A stretch of DNA of 64,000 nt from Enoplolaimus lenunculus (Eukaryota > Nematoda > Enoplea > Enoplida > Thoracostomopsidae), in the NCBI GenBank assembly GCA_030248215.1, contig JASANG010000598.1, positions 184,805 through 248,804 of the forward strand, in the 5' to 3' direction. This document shows positions 40,101 to 52,340 of the stretch, in pieces. A model generated the notes under the pieces. It did no database searches and was not told the origin of the DNA. It was given only the letters and a program-made list of their open reading frames with translations. Position numbers and translations under genes: made by a program. The number at the start of each line of letters is the position of its first letter. Positions within the stretch are counted from its first letter, which is position 1.

Positions 40101-40329
40101 CCGTGGGTGCCGATCTACCAAAACACATCTTCAGTTGCCTACACAAACCATTTACAACTCATTCACCGCTGACCACCGCCACCAGAATGAATAACAAGAA
40201 TTACTTTGTATTGATGAATACATGCAAACATAGCACACGCTAGTGTTATCAGTTTGATGCAATGCAGTTACACAATGCACACGCAAATGTTAGGTAAATC
40301 TGATTTCCTTCACCATAAACGTATTCAAC

Positions 40330-40671
40330 TCACTCATGTTGCTGTACAACATGCCGTTGCATATTCCACTTGCTCGAGAATATGCGCTCACAATACCCGC
40401 ATATAAACGGTGGCTCATTTGACGTCAAACTGGCTGATAACCTGAACATATGAGTATATATACTTATGTTGGCATTTTTGAATGCTTGCATACAATTTAC
40501 GTAACTGGCTGATAACCTGAACATATGAGTATATATACTTATGTTGGCATTTTTGAATGCTCGCATACAATTTACGTACTTTGAGTAAGGCTTTGCCGAT
40601 TTATAGACATTTTCGTAAGTATAGGCATCAGCATTGAAAAAATGCCAATTCGCTGCCGATACTTTTTGCAC
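40330..40671 (-). CDS. Putative C2H2 zinc-finger exon with internal 75-bp duplication
   Basis: The frame ends with one C2H2 finger, CGYCERIF...MQRHVVQQHE, spaced C-x2-C-x12-H-x4-H, then a stop at 40330. Upstream of the finger the frame carries two tandem copies of a 25-residue unit (SIYTHMFRLSAS), which are the translation of a 75-bp DNA duplication. Only the finger part (about 40330-40425) looks protein-like, and an acceptor (ATCAG) lies just upstream of it. It is probably the last exon of a zinc-finger gene or of a domesticated or decayed element. No further exons were identified on the minus strand. Confidence 0.4.
   Translation of the reverse strand: MQKVSAANWHFFNADAYTYENVYKSAKPYSKYVNCMRAFKNANISIYTHMFRLSASYVNCMQAFKNANISIYTHMFRLSASLTSNEPPFICGYCERIFSSKWNMQRHVVQQHE
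40428..40577. repeat. 75-bp perfect-length tandem duplication
   Basis: Two adjacent units, 40428-40502 and 40503-40577, beginning AACTGGCTGATAACCTGAAC, identical except one T/C. Being 25 codons long it keeps the minus-strand frame open. Confidence 0.95.
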
Positions 40672-40850
40672 GTAACAGTTAGATGGAGTGCTATGAGTTA
40701 CAGTCTTGTCTCTGTATATCAGTGAGTCTGATCATGGAAACTGCTTTTACTCTTTCGTTTGTGTTTGAGAAAGGACTAGAAATGAACCGTTCTCTTAAAA
40801 TTATAATCGTTTATGGTGGTTAGGGTTTAAGTTTTCCGTAATGATGTAAT
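40618..40850 (+). repeat. Dispersed repeat, copy 1
   Basis: Shares GCCGATACTTTTTGCAC, GATGGAGTGCTAT, GTTTGTGTTTGAGAAAG and TTATAATCGTTTATGGT with 52134-52340. It lies next to the zinc-finger ORF, which reads through its start on the opposite strand. Confidence 0.65.
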
Positions 40851-41749
40851 GTAATATTTTATCTCTTCTTTATGCATCGTGAATTGGAGTTGGAATCAGC
40901 ATCGATTAGGCATATTATCGGTATCGCCAAAAGTTTTGGTATCGACGCATTCCTACTATTTAGTCGATAAGTAGTCAATGAATATAAAAGCTGACAAAAA
41001 TTAAAGAGTTGCAAATGACACATGAGTATAGCTTGCAGTTTGCAAAAAAGCAGTAGGCACTGCAACTCATCGACCACATAACCCATTGAATAGATTAAGC
41101 GGGAAATAAGTTATTCGGGTTTGACGAAACGTCGACCGAACCATTGCAACAAATATAAAGTACTATTACATGCTTTTTATAACATACGCTTTGGTAGCAA
41201 ACTGCGAGTTATATTACATTATGCAACTTACAACATGACAAATATCGCTTGCCAATAGTTAACAAAACTCCTAACAATTTAACCGTTTCTTATTCCGCGT
41301 CAAAAACAAACGTCACTAAAAAGTACGCAAGTATACCTCTTTTGAAAGAAAATCCTACACTAGCGTATCGTTCAGTCGTTTTCCAGTCTGTTCTATGCAA
41401 ATTTCAAGAACCACCGGGCGCCGAAAGCCTAGCTAACTACTGACTATGAAGTCTGTACAGATGTATCTGCATTTAGCGCCTGTAAATCTTAGCAGAACTT
41501 AGTATATGAATAACCGGGATCACATTGTTGAGGTAATGTGTGAGCCTTTGGGCTGACATAAAATTTTGGGAGTTTATCCGGGCGACAAGACCCGTTACAG
41601 GCTCGTGTCGGCAGACACAACTTTGGTTCGGAAGGTTCTGAGCTAAAAGTAGCAGCCCTTTAAATTTCGGTGCTCTAGGGGGTCGCTACATATGCGTGTG
41701 CACAGGTCTGGGAGTCGACAGCACTTGTGCAAATGCACAGCAGGGTGCA

Positions 41750-42090
41750 AATCGGGACTGGATCGTACCAGAATCGGAATCGGAACAGCAAATTAATTTC
41801 GGAATTGTAATTCGAATCAGAATCGGAACTGGAAAATTTGTAATTGCACGGATACTTTGTACTGACAAATATCATTTTGATGTAGGGTGTATGTTGGCTA
41901 TCAACAATTTTCAAAAAGATTGTAGGAACAAATTGGCGATCAATCATTGATAAGTTAACTCATCGAAAGCAATTGAACAAGTAAGATTAAAATTAAATTT
42001 CAAAATTCCGATTCCGATTATGTCAACCGTAATTCCGATTCCGATTAGAATTCCAATTCAAAACGAGTTCCGATTCCGATGAGTGTGGTT
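41750..42090. repeat. GAATCGG arrays in opposed orientation
   Basis: AGAATCGGAATCGGAAC near 41770 and ATTCCGATTCCGATTA near 42000-42080 face each other about 200 bp apart. Related arrays are at 11945-12010, 12105-12160 and 15078-15140, the last sharing AATTCAAAACGAGTTC. Confidence 0.7.
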
Positions 42091-43732
42091 ACGTCGAGCG
42101 GTATGTGCTGCTTGGGAATTGTTTGCTTGCGAGAGCGCTTACGCTTAGCGTGCTTAGCTGAATTCTCTCGCTTTGGTTAGTCATATCTAGGCTGGGCGAA
42201 GCTACTCGTTCCCGACTGTGCATATGTGTCGACGTGATTTACGCCGAGGATTGCGGGTAAAACGGATTTTTTGGCATTCCCCGTGGGGCCATCTGATCGG
42301 GCACTGATCTGACAATTTTTGCACCACAAGTCAAAAGTTGCTGAGGGTAGGCGATGCCCAAACTTTTAGACCTATAAAGCCTAAGTAAAGAATTCAAAAA
42401 CAACTAAATGCTAATAAATATAGTTGCACATGTGTAACTTCCAGATGTGCCTGTATTTGAAAAGGAAATAGTAAAACTGATATAAGTTACCATAGAAGTT
42501 TCAAACCTAAGATATGCAATTTTGATTCACAGCTGATCTGTAATTCTTGTGCTGATCCGATGCAAAAGAAAATATGCCGCAACGAAAAATCTTCTGCCAA
42601 GAACAATTTCAACAATACGGATACAACATTGCACTTACAACAATATATCCTAACAAAACTATACTAATATAACTATTCTGCATAAACATACATCTTATAT
42701 TAAAATCCGCTATAACGCTGCCCAAAATACAATAATATGGATAGATTAGCTTTAGAAGCGTAAGTGCTTTCTGCTGTGCTCAATGAAAAGATTATGTTGT
42801 ATTTTGACAAATATTCAACTATATCTCTTTATAAATCGGTTTTATAAGAAATTGAACGCTATGAACAATGGACAAAGTTTCTGGGTAAGGATAAAATTTA
42901 AACACCTGCAAATCATTTGGCTACTCACTAGTGAGCCCAGTTGTTAAACTAACTATGGTAATCAAGCTCATCGTCTGTCTGAAAACGGAGGTCACTAACA
43001 TTTCAAACACCATAACCGTAAGTATATGGGATGCTCAGAAATTTATAACTGCGCATTTGTTAGCTACTATCTAATTATATAGCACATTAAATTACGAACT
43101 ATTACATTTAAGCGAAAGATGTTTTTAAATCTCGGTTTCAGCAGCATCTGAACACAGTGGTTCATGAGGGTTTTGGAAATTGGCAACTAAATCGACCTTG
43201 ACTGGCTCAGTTCGAAGTTGTCGACTGTTTGACATAGTAGTATCTGTGTAATTGTCCAATAATTTACTATACTTAGCTTAGATGCAGTCGATGTCTCACA
43301 ACAAAACGTCTAACAAACTTTTATCACTAAATAATTATAAAACCTGCAGTAATCTTGAAGATAGTGTGAGAAAACCAAATTATAATGTAGTTTCTAATTA
43401 TTGTCTGAACGCAATCCCAGGTGATAAATACCGCAAAATAAGCAATGAATGAGCAATGACATATACCGATAATGCTAGTATAGTAACTGTATTAACATTC
43501 CGAAAGTTAAAGACAATTCCGGTTATGCGTTTACCCAAACATTTCGACCAGTAAGTTAGGCAGCAATTTTGTAACACTAAATCAATCCCCAATCGTCAAT
43601 CAAAAGATACCAAAATTCAATGTGCTTAACTTCTTACCCATATTAGAATATATGCAAAAACATGCAGCCAGTGTTACATAAAGAAAAGACCTATACATCT
43701 AATTGGCATTTGTACACTTTCTTCCTACATTT

Positions 43733-43840
43733 AAGGTTAAGGCTCAGGCTTGGGTAAAGGATTGGCATAGGTAAAAGCCTGGGGAAAGGTTTGGACATAT
43801 GCTTATGTAAGTCTTTACCGAAACCTAACCCTAAACTCTA
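43733..43840. repeat. TTAGGC-like cluster downstream of PHF10
   Basis: AAGGCTCAGGCTTGGG, ATAGGTAAAAGCC and CGAAACCTAACCC. It lies 170 bp beyond the PHF10 stop codon. Confidence 0.55.
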
Positions 43841-44007
43841 TGGTATGTGTACAAGAGCACAACCTGTTCTTAAACATTCCTTACGACTCTGACAATGAAC
43901 AAAAACTTTTTCAAGTTACGCGGACTATAAAACAGAGTAATGCCACCGGGTGGTACCTTCAGCAGCAACATGGCTGAACATAGAAGGAGACTTATTATGC
44001 ATATGAA

Positions 44008-47000
44008 TTATGTAAACACTTCAATGCAAACATACTTTATTTTTGGAGTCTGTTTACCATCTACGTTCGTCGTGTTGCCGCTAACGGACGATGAAAACGG
44101 TGCAAACGAAACAGGACTCGGTGCAGATCCATTTTCGATCAACTGCGCACGATTAACATTCGACGAACCTGACTGTGACGCAGTTGATGAATTACCGGCC
44201 AGATTGGCGCGCTTTGGACTACTAACTGGTGAGCCTGTATTAGACGGGGCTGACGGTGAGCTGGATGCTTCTCGTCCTCCTCCCGTAGTTACAGATTTAG
44301 TTTTGAGCCCACGTCGTGATTTCGGTTTCGGCTTGCAATACAACGGACAATGCCAACTTCCGAGCGGAGGTTCGTTCAAGCCGACACAGAATGTATGATA
44401 GCCACGATCGCAGCGGTCACAGAATAACATTTTGTCCTAGAATTTAAATTTATTATTGACTATTATAACGAAGATAAAATACATTGTCCTTAATCATCTG
44501 TTTCGCGATTTCATTAGCCAGTTTTCTTAGTTTACAATACATACTTCATATAATTTCAAGTCCGAGTGTAAATTGCACACCAACCACAATTACGACATGA
44601 TCAGGAAATCTAAGTAGCACAGAAATTTTCCGCCAAAACTCAATTATGGTGGAATTACAAACTAATCTAACATTTGTTAATAATCTACCTGCTGTTTTGT
44701 GCAAAGCAAACCCCGAGCAAAAGCAGAAGCTACGCGAATCGTTTGTCTTGTTGTGCTCAAGTAGTGTAGATGTCAGTCAATTTGTCAGTCCGGCCGAAGC
44801 GAATCTTAGGATCCACCGAACGGATATTGGTAAACTTTTTCTTTCAAAGCTTATTATCGTAAGTTGTTAAATTCGTATTGATCTTTTAAAATTCAAAGCC
44901 ACTAAGAATGCTACAGGAAAAATAATTTGCATATTCAGTTATACTTAAGCTAGAACGTCACATTATGTCGCTAACTGCATGGTTTTCAAGCGTCCTGAGT
45001 TAAGCATTAAGAATTTTGGTGGCGGAAAATTGATTAAATCTGTAAAACGACTATCTCATCAGGTTGCTACTCACTAATTAGCGTATTAGCCATGTTAACC
45101 ATTGAAGTTAATTTAGCACTAGATTCAACACGCAATATTGAACGCGTTTCCGGCAGGTACCATGACATTCATGATCTGCAACTAATTTGCAGCTTTAATT
45201 GATATTTTAATTTTTAGTTCTGATCTCGAGCGTTAGTTAACGCAATTAAACCTTAGTGCAAGTGTATGACCAGAGTATTTGCACTTAGAGGTGTAATGAA
45301 GCGCATATGTATTGTTTTAAATACCTCTTGATCCAAATTTCCGCACACCGAACATGGCTTACACTCCATACATTCCCAAGCATATTGTTTTACGATCGTG
45401 TACATAGCAGGTGTCATATCGAAGCATGAAGGATGAGCTGAAACACTGGTCACAATCACATTCGAGTTACAATTTATTTTTTACTCACCTTGAAAATTTT
45501 GAATTAACAGTTTGAAAGTTATTCGATATACGGACAACTAATGATAGGCGCTACATGTTTGAAGAATACTTGTCATAAAGGTGGAGAACAGAGTGAATCA
45601 ATTAATGAAACTTTTGCACTTGCGGCTGTGGTACTCAATTCGTGATTTTTAATTTTATACATTGCTTTTATCCATATAAAACGAAGGAATAGTTCAGTCA
45701 TCGTACGGATTCGGAACCGGTGAAAGAATGGGTTCAGCGCCACCCCGCTAGTACTTATTTACGACATAAAATACATTTAGAGCCATTTACCCACAGACGA
45801 ACACTTCGCACATTGCACATATCGGTCATTGCTATATACGTCTTTTTCACAGAAAGCGCAATGTTCGCCAGTATCTTCACCACGCTGAGTAGCATTAGCT
45901 ATGTCATTGGCAGGATTAATAACGGAATCAGATGGACCACTGGTCTCCTTTGCATGTCCGCTTGACATACTCTCCTGCTCCGTTGCAGGGGGCGACTGAT
46001 TAATAGATGTAGCTTCCAGGTTTCCACCCTGGTTCGCGTCGGCAGCAAAAGAACTGCTGTTATTAACGTCGTTTGTGCTTGTCAAATTTTGAAACTCTGC
46101 GATACTGTTATCATCAAGATTCTAAACATAGATATTCTACGTCGTCAATTTCAAACATCAAATCAAAAAGTTTAGGTAATATTAACAATGCATGTTGCGG
46201 CAAAATTTAATAAAATCGAAGCCAAAAGTATGAAGAACTTGAAAAAACGTTCAAATTACCACTGCAATTACAATTACTGCTTTGCTTACTTCATCCAAAA
46301 TCTCATCTGCTATTTGGTAGCATGTCTTCTTAGGAACATATGACTCTACGTCCGTCACTGTATGAACTGGTAAACGTTTTAACTCATTTCGCGAATAGCT
46401 AAAACCACTAAACACACATGTCACATGTTCATTATTTCAGAAGCTCTTTTCACATAAAAAGCTACCTGCTCAGTAATATTTTCCTAAACTTGAAAACCGC
46501 CGGCAACAGCCATGCACAGCGCTAATCAATAATCAGCTAAACGCAATGTGATTTAATTTCAGCATATATCGATGTTACATGAACTTTACGCACTTCGTAT
46601 ACCAAATACGCTACAAAGTACAAACTACATAAGAAACCACTCATTCGCTCCTCACACATTACTACATTTCACTTCTGCAGTGTTGCACATAGCAAAACGA
46701 ATAATTGCAAACAGATCGATCCGCTACATTGTTCACTTTAGGTTACTAGCGCAAAAAACCAACAGTACTTACGAACGATAATAAGTTTGGTACTGTCCTG
46801 CGATAACCGCTACAGGATATGAGCCATAGTTAGTGGGAATTTTGCGCTTCAATACGTCAGATACAGGTTTCCGTTGTACCACCTGCAATTTATTTACAAA
46901 AACGTACCGATTTCTTATAAACATGTAAGTGAAAGCAAAGCATCACGATATAAACAAGCCGATGTTTAAATGAATACCAAAGACATGACAGTCTACAGTT

Positions 47001-50000
47001 GGAGTTTCGTCAAAAACAGGAATTTTACCGCGGATGGAGACAGTATCAACCGGGACCAAAGAAAATTTGTGCAAAACATGTACTTTGACACGGTTTCTTC
47101 GAAAAATGAAACGTTTAGACGAATCAATATTTTCTTATTGTAACATAAAATCAGGATACAACCTGAGGTTCGACACAGGCTCGGCAAGAAAATCAAGCTC
47201 CGGCTTCGGTAGAAATGTTTTGGCGAGTTCGGTTTTAACTTTGGGTACAATTTTGAGGTAGCAGGTACAATTTTGAGGTAGCATCAAAATACCTGCTATA
47301 TTCAAACATTTTTTGAGCGAACCTCTTCCTGCCAGGACAGCTATTTTATAAGCCATGTTGTTGCGGAACTAATATTAAAACAATGCGTTGACGCGTTAAC
47401 CATATATTAAAAACAAGAAAATCACCATTGTTGTAAGGTCTAAAAACGACTTTCTTTGATTAATACGTTCCTGGTTCATCGTTGAAGACCAATTTGCAGC
47501 TGTACGCATTGCTTCGCGACGTAAAGCATTTAAAGCTTCAGTGTCAAGCTTTATGTGAAACACTTCTCTCGATAAATGAAACTAAACATTTTAATACTAA
47601 ATTTAAACGCCTAAAATTATTAAACCGTCAAAGCCAGAAAAACCATAATCGGTATGCAATTGACCAGGTCTTGAGATTAAAAAGCATATTTCAAAACAAT
47701 CGGTAAGAATTTGTTTTCTCCTACTATGTATTATTATCGTCATTGTTTGCGTCAAATATAAGCTTCACTTTTCAAACAAAATAACAATTAATTATTAATT
47801 CAATAAACATAACCTTTTCATACTCCTCTTGCTGTCGTTTAATATCTTCCTTTTGCCTCTCGTTTAACGCTCTTTGCAGCTCCTACAAAAATGCAGAAAA
47901 AGTAAGAAAGCAACTTTGAATTTTATACAAAATAATCATTTTGCATCAAAATAATAAGCAAATAAGGATTCCACCAAAAATCTGATTTTACGTATCGCTG
48001 GTTTTGATTTTATAATGAAACAATCAGTAGCGATACACCTCGCACATCAAAAAATGTAACTGCACTAAAAAGAGAACTTACTTCGTATTTATCTGGAAAA
48101 TCAGCTCCTAGTAATTCAAAAACTTCATCCGCTTGGAGCGCAGTTATTCCTAAAACGACAAAAGTTCGCTGATTTTGCAGACTATAGATTTTTACCTACC
48201 TATGGAAGACTGACACATCACACATACCGCAAAAATAATAAATATCTAAATGTTCCGGGATTAAAGCCACACAATAAAATATATGCAAAAGTACTAGCGC
48301 AGAAGAACAGTGGACCGCAACTATAATATAATAATATAATACCGAACGTGCCATTCACGAATTGTTCTAACATACTTTTATGACTTTTTCAACAAAACGT
48401 TCAGCCAAAACAACACTTAAAACAGTGTTAACTATTTAACGTACCAAGTGCTAGCTGGGTCGGAGTCACAACCTTGCTTGATTTTAGAAAATTCATTTCT
48501 TCCATTCCAATCGAGCGACGGTTCAAATCTAAATACGGCATTAAACTTGAGAAAACTTATTTCTAAGACATGCGACAGGATTATATACTGTAGATGGGGT
48601 AGCGAAATTCAGTCTCTAGCGTTCACGCAATAAGGCTAGAAATCAGCTCACAAAAATCATTAGTTAGTCAGCACTCAACAGCAATACTTATTTCCAAGTA
48701 GAGTTGCCTCAGGCCTGGATTTTCACCGGGGGCCAAAGCCCTGGGATCTCGGCCGGTTTTAAACGGGACCAAGTTAGAACGCGTAAAGATAATTATATGC
48801 ATGAGCTACGACAATATATAATAACGGTTATGGTGACCAACTGTAGTACTATGCATTATTTCCGGTGTTACTTTATATTGTAACTGATGAAAAACAGTTT
48901 ATTCATTGTTTTTCTTTTTTCTTTATATATATACAAGGGCGGACTGTGAGGAATCTGTAAGTTGCAAGGTGCGACCGGATATCCGACCCCGGCAAAAATC
49001 AACATCCGGCTCCGGTATTTTAACTTGTCGAATTCTTTTTGAAACCTTCAAAAAATTGAAACCATCATTAGTATTTACGCCAAGTATATTCCATAGAGCT
49101 GATTGACTTACTTTTACATTTCTACTTGCCCAATTAAGTTATGGTTGCCGGAAACCTATATTAATTTTGAGCTTCTCTAAACAAAAAAGCAGTCTAAACC
49201 TTAAGCTAACTCTACAATCATACGCAACAAAAAACTCAAACTCTCAAAAAGTAACACACTCCTATTCGGATAACAAGCCAGTATCAAGCTACAGTTGTTT
49301 TCTTATTGAGTACCAGCGCGTTTCGCTTCCAACAGATTATTCATTTATTCATTTATTTTAATATATTTAGGTTGGCTCGATATGCATTACCACTGGTTCC
49401 TACAGGGAGTACAGGGAAATGCTGGCAATCGTTCTAATATTTGTGTACTGTTATCACAGAAATAACGCATTTGCCAATAAAAAGCAAAGAGCTGACACTG
49501 ATGTTGTTTGCCAACAGTTTTACGGGTAAAATAAACATGGTTGCATTGATAAGACTTATGCCACTGATCTGAACCTGTATACATTCGTCAATGTTAGCGT
49601 TTGTTAGAGACGCAACACTAGTGTTAGCGTAAGGATAAGTCTAGAACTAAGCCTAAGCGAAAGTATTAGCCTTAATTTTAGCCACATCCATTTCATAGCG
49701 CCTAAGGATGGATAACTAGATGCTCTTAAAAGTAACATGTACCTAGCTACAAAACATACAGTAATTAAACAGAGTCATTATTAAAGTGTTACAAATGCGT
49801 TGGAGTGAGATCTTAAGGTTGCTCCCGTAAACACTTTTGATACCTAGGCATTCATGGAAGAATTGTTAGCTGTTTTGATTTTTGAATGCCATCTATCTAT
49901 CTAGTATTAGATTTGACTTAACCCCCTTTGAAAATAGAATTTGGGGTCCTAAATCTTCTTATTCTGATTCTGGTACAAGGTTCCATTTCCGATTTCAATA

Positions 50001-52032
50001 CAATTTCGATTAAATTAACTTCCGTTTGTCATCCTGTTGTATGTGTTACAACGTTAAAACTTACATCTTAAATATAATAGCGTTAAATTTGTTGTTTCTT
50101 GTGATTTTCACATTTTTCAAACGAAAACCGACCGCGATAGATTCTTTTCAAAGAGAGGTGATTAAGAATTGTATTCAAAACAGGCCCCGGTTAGACCGCG
50201 TCAAATGTGTTGGAGCAGGCCAGGGCGCCTTACGCCCCGATTAAGCCTCGACGAATAACGTGTTGGCTCCGGTGCCAGGGCTGGCCCAAAGGCGTCTCTA
50301 TTTACAAGTTCTGCAGCGTTATGATTCGTTATTTATGCATCAAATCGGTACACTAATATTTCTCACTCACACTATACCAACCATATCTGCTATAAAGATT
50401 CGGCTTGCTAGTAAAACTGCTCACTTATTCAGTATCTGCATCACGTTCATTAAAATTTATGTGTAGGTTAAAAACGATAACGAACCTGGATATCGACGCT
50501 TGAAACTTTTTAATCCAAGGTACTCCGACACTTGCTCCTGAATAAAATACTGAGAACCATGTCGGGTATTCGGCCACCGATACACAAATAACTTTTCCGC
50601 AGGAAATATGCTTAAAATAAAATGAAAGGCCATTATTTACGTATTAATACACTTTAAATGGGCAAGCATGGCTTTCCTTTCATATATAATTTTGTTGCGT
50701 AAGGGTAAAAATTGAAACATTTAGATATGCGATGTTATTGTAAAAACGAGAAACCAGGAGTCACAATTTTGAAATAAAAAAGGTGTGTATCAAGAATAAA
50801 AAAATATACGCGGCACGCAATGCAACCCCCGTTTTGTAAACATACATCTATCTACCGGACAGCGATATATTGTGATTTTGGATGCTAATTTTAGAATACC
50901 GGAACCGGATGTTGTCTTTCATATACACGTACCGGATATTGGAACCAGATACGGATGTCGCTTTTCTGCGGACATCAAACCGAATCCGGATATCCGGCGA
51001 TCCTTCCAATTCAGATTCCTGCAATCTGAATCGAAATTTCGTGTGTGATAAAAGAAACTCACACTTGGTGCTTCCCGATCCTTGCTTCTATATTTGTTCG
51101 ACCACGACGCGAATTTCTTCTGGCTATATTTCCGTTAGCCTGTGACGTAGTCTGGGCGGGTTTTGGCGAATTTGTTGCTGGTACCACTGCAGGGCAACTA
51201 GATTCTGTATCTCTACTTGCGTCATCATCGTTTGAACCAATCTCAAATTTCACGATGGGACTTTCGGCCTAAAAACGCTTCACAAAATATTGACAACGAC
51301 CGTACGGTGTATATGTACGTAATAGTTCACAGTAAAACTTTTGACACGTCAGAAACATTGAATTTTATATTGAAGTGAAGGATGATAAACTTTGAACTTC
51401 GCGCGTTTTATAAGTTTTTAAGAACTGGCAAAACTATCTTAGAACACATACGTAAATTTGAGTTACCCGAGAGTGCGACAAGCTAAACAATAAATAATTT
51501 AAGCTGATATAAACATACACTGTCGATGTCAACAGATTCGTTAGCGCATGCCATAAGCGAGCTATCCTCCATCGATGAATCTAAATCGATCTTTTCATCG
51601 TCACAGTATTCTTTATCCAGTGCAGCATTTGATGAACAATCGTTCGAGTCCGTCGACGCAATACGACGTGAAGCAACCGCTGCCGATGTTGGCAATTCGT
51701 CCATCAATTGATCACCGTCAGTAACGGGACTACCTAAATAGTATAATATTACTCTTACAATACGCCCATTAGTGGAAAAATTTGCAACGTAAGTACTCTA
51801 ACTATGGTTGTAGTTCCGAGTTTATTTGCATTCAGAAACGATCTGCGTTTTGATGTACTTTCAAGTACAGTTATAAACCGTGACATTATTTTTCACCTTT
51901 GCTGTCACATTCAGCAGGAACATCATTGCTTGATTCTTTGCTGTTATTTGTACTAGATTGCGCTCCGCTTGATGCATCATCAATAATTTTGTTCATTTCC
52001 GACATTGAACTACAACCCACGTCGTCCGACAT
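44008..52032 (-). CDS. PHF10: PHF10/BAF45a orthologue, SAY domain plus tandem PHD fingers (12 exons)
   Basis: Minus-strand exons in order: 52032-51897, 51733-51519, 51268-51063, 50610-50486, 48528-48445, 48149-48082, 47882-47814, 46882-46773, 46398-46290, 46121-45791, 45437-45325, 44436-44008. They total 1,995 nt (664 aa) with all 11 junctions in phase and GT-AG. Residues 1-185 are acidic and Ser/Asp-rich. From 186 there is a SAY-type domain, with [50 protein letters not shown] and [10 protein letters not shown] all matching the vertebrate PHF10 order. PHD1 spans about 462-510 (C462, C465, C478, C481, H486, C489, C507, C510) and PHD2 about 513-556 with [20 protein letters not shown]; the two are fused as usual for this family. 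Known role: the PHF10 subunit of PBAF (SWI/SNF) chromatin remodelling, reading histone H3 tails in the nucleus. The coiled linker after the LGITAL block is shorter than in vertebrates. The last PHD2 pair is C-x3-C rather than C-x2-C, and a Ser-rich tail of ~90 residues follows. Start ATG 52032 is the first in-frame Met of a plausible exon; an upstream non-coding exon is possible. Confidence 0.93.
45518..45580. repeat. Fragment of the CATATTCT MITE family in PHF10 intron
   Basis: ACTAATGATAGGCGCTACATG and TTTGAAGAATACTTG resemble the right end of the copy at 11662. Confidence 0.45.
48965..49122 (+). repeat. CCGGATAT-cored repeat, copy 2, in PHF10 intron
   Basis: GGTGCGACCGGATATCC, GGCTCCGGTATTTTAACTTG, ACGCCAAGTATATTCC and CTTACTTTTACAT. 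It lies between PHF10 exons 4 and 5. Confidence 0.75.
49625..49738. repeat. TTAGGC-like cluster in PHF10 intron
   Basis: ACTAAGCCTAAGCG, TAGCCTTAA and the tail CTTAAAAGTAACATGTACC. It sits in the large intron between the exons at 50486 and 48528. Confidence 0.6.
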
Positions 52033-52094
52033 TACATAAGGACAATCATGATAAACTATGAAAAAATTATACGTATTGTATATCTATATGTTAG

Positions 52095-52340
52095 GGATGT
52101 GCCAATTAATCAGCATTGTTAATAATCGGCATTTCTCGTACTTATCGGCATCGGCACTGCAATAAATTGCAGATTTTTTGCCGATGCTTTTTGCACATAC
52201 CAGCGGGATGGAATGCTATCATTTCCCTTGTTTCAGGGAAACGGTTACACCTATTACGTTTGGGTTTGAAAATATTAATCGAAAGGAACACTGTCTTAAT
52301 ATTATAATCTTTTACGGTTAATTAGGTTTACGCCTTCGCA
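52095..52340 (+). repeat. Dispersed repeat, copy 2, just upstream of PHF10
   Basis: ATCGGCATCGGCACTG, GCCGATGCTTTTTGCAC, GATGGAATGCTAT, GTTTGGGTTTGAAAATA and TTATAATCTTTTACGG. It starts about 60 bp upstream of the PHF10 start codon, so it may lie in or near its promoter. Confidence 0.65.

Larger units (their letters stand above)
33573..40329. other. Intergenic region between the Ly6 gene and the zinc-finger ORF
   Basis: Holds SINE-like copies, a MITE fragment, TTAGGC-like blocks (36745, and a decayed one at 37965-38060) and the CCGGATAT repeat. No gene is supported. Confidence 0.5.
40851..44007. other. Intergenic, repeats only
   Basis: GAATCGG arrays at 41.75-42.09 kb and a TTAGGC-like block at 43.73 kb. 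The short ORFs show no domains. Confidence 0.5.

Noticed and set aside
45450-45490. Tiny PHF10 intron with donor CAAG|GTGAGT next to the PHD1 acceptor
   Set aside because: Exon 46121-45791 joins directly to 45437 in phase and reconstructs PHD1; the sequence upstream of that donor is not PHD-like.
46572-46781. Plus-strand ORF after a TTTCAG acceptor
   Set aside because: It runs over PHF10 exon 8 on the opposite strand, and its phase links to no neighbouring ORF.
48175-48240. Extra PHF10 exon encoding CQSSIG before the LGITAL block
   Set aside because: The exon at 48528-48445 ([10 protein letters not shown]...TQLALG) gives the expected PHF10 sequence and the right phase, so this match is chance.
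49387-49584. Zinc-finger-like Cys/His/aromatic ORF on the minus strand in a PHF10 intron
   Set aside because: Spacing does not match a known finger, and an ORF of 65 codons is expected by chance.
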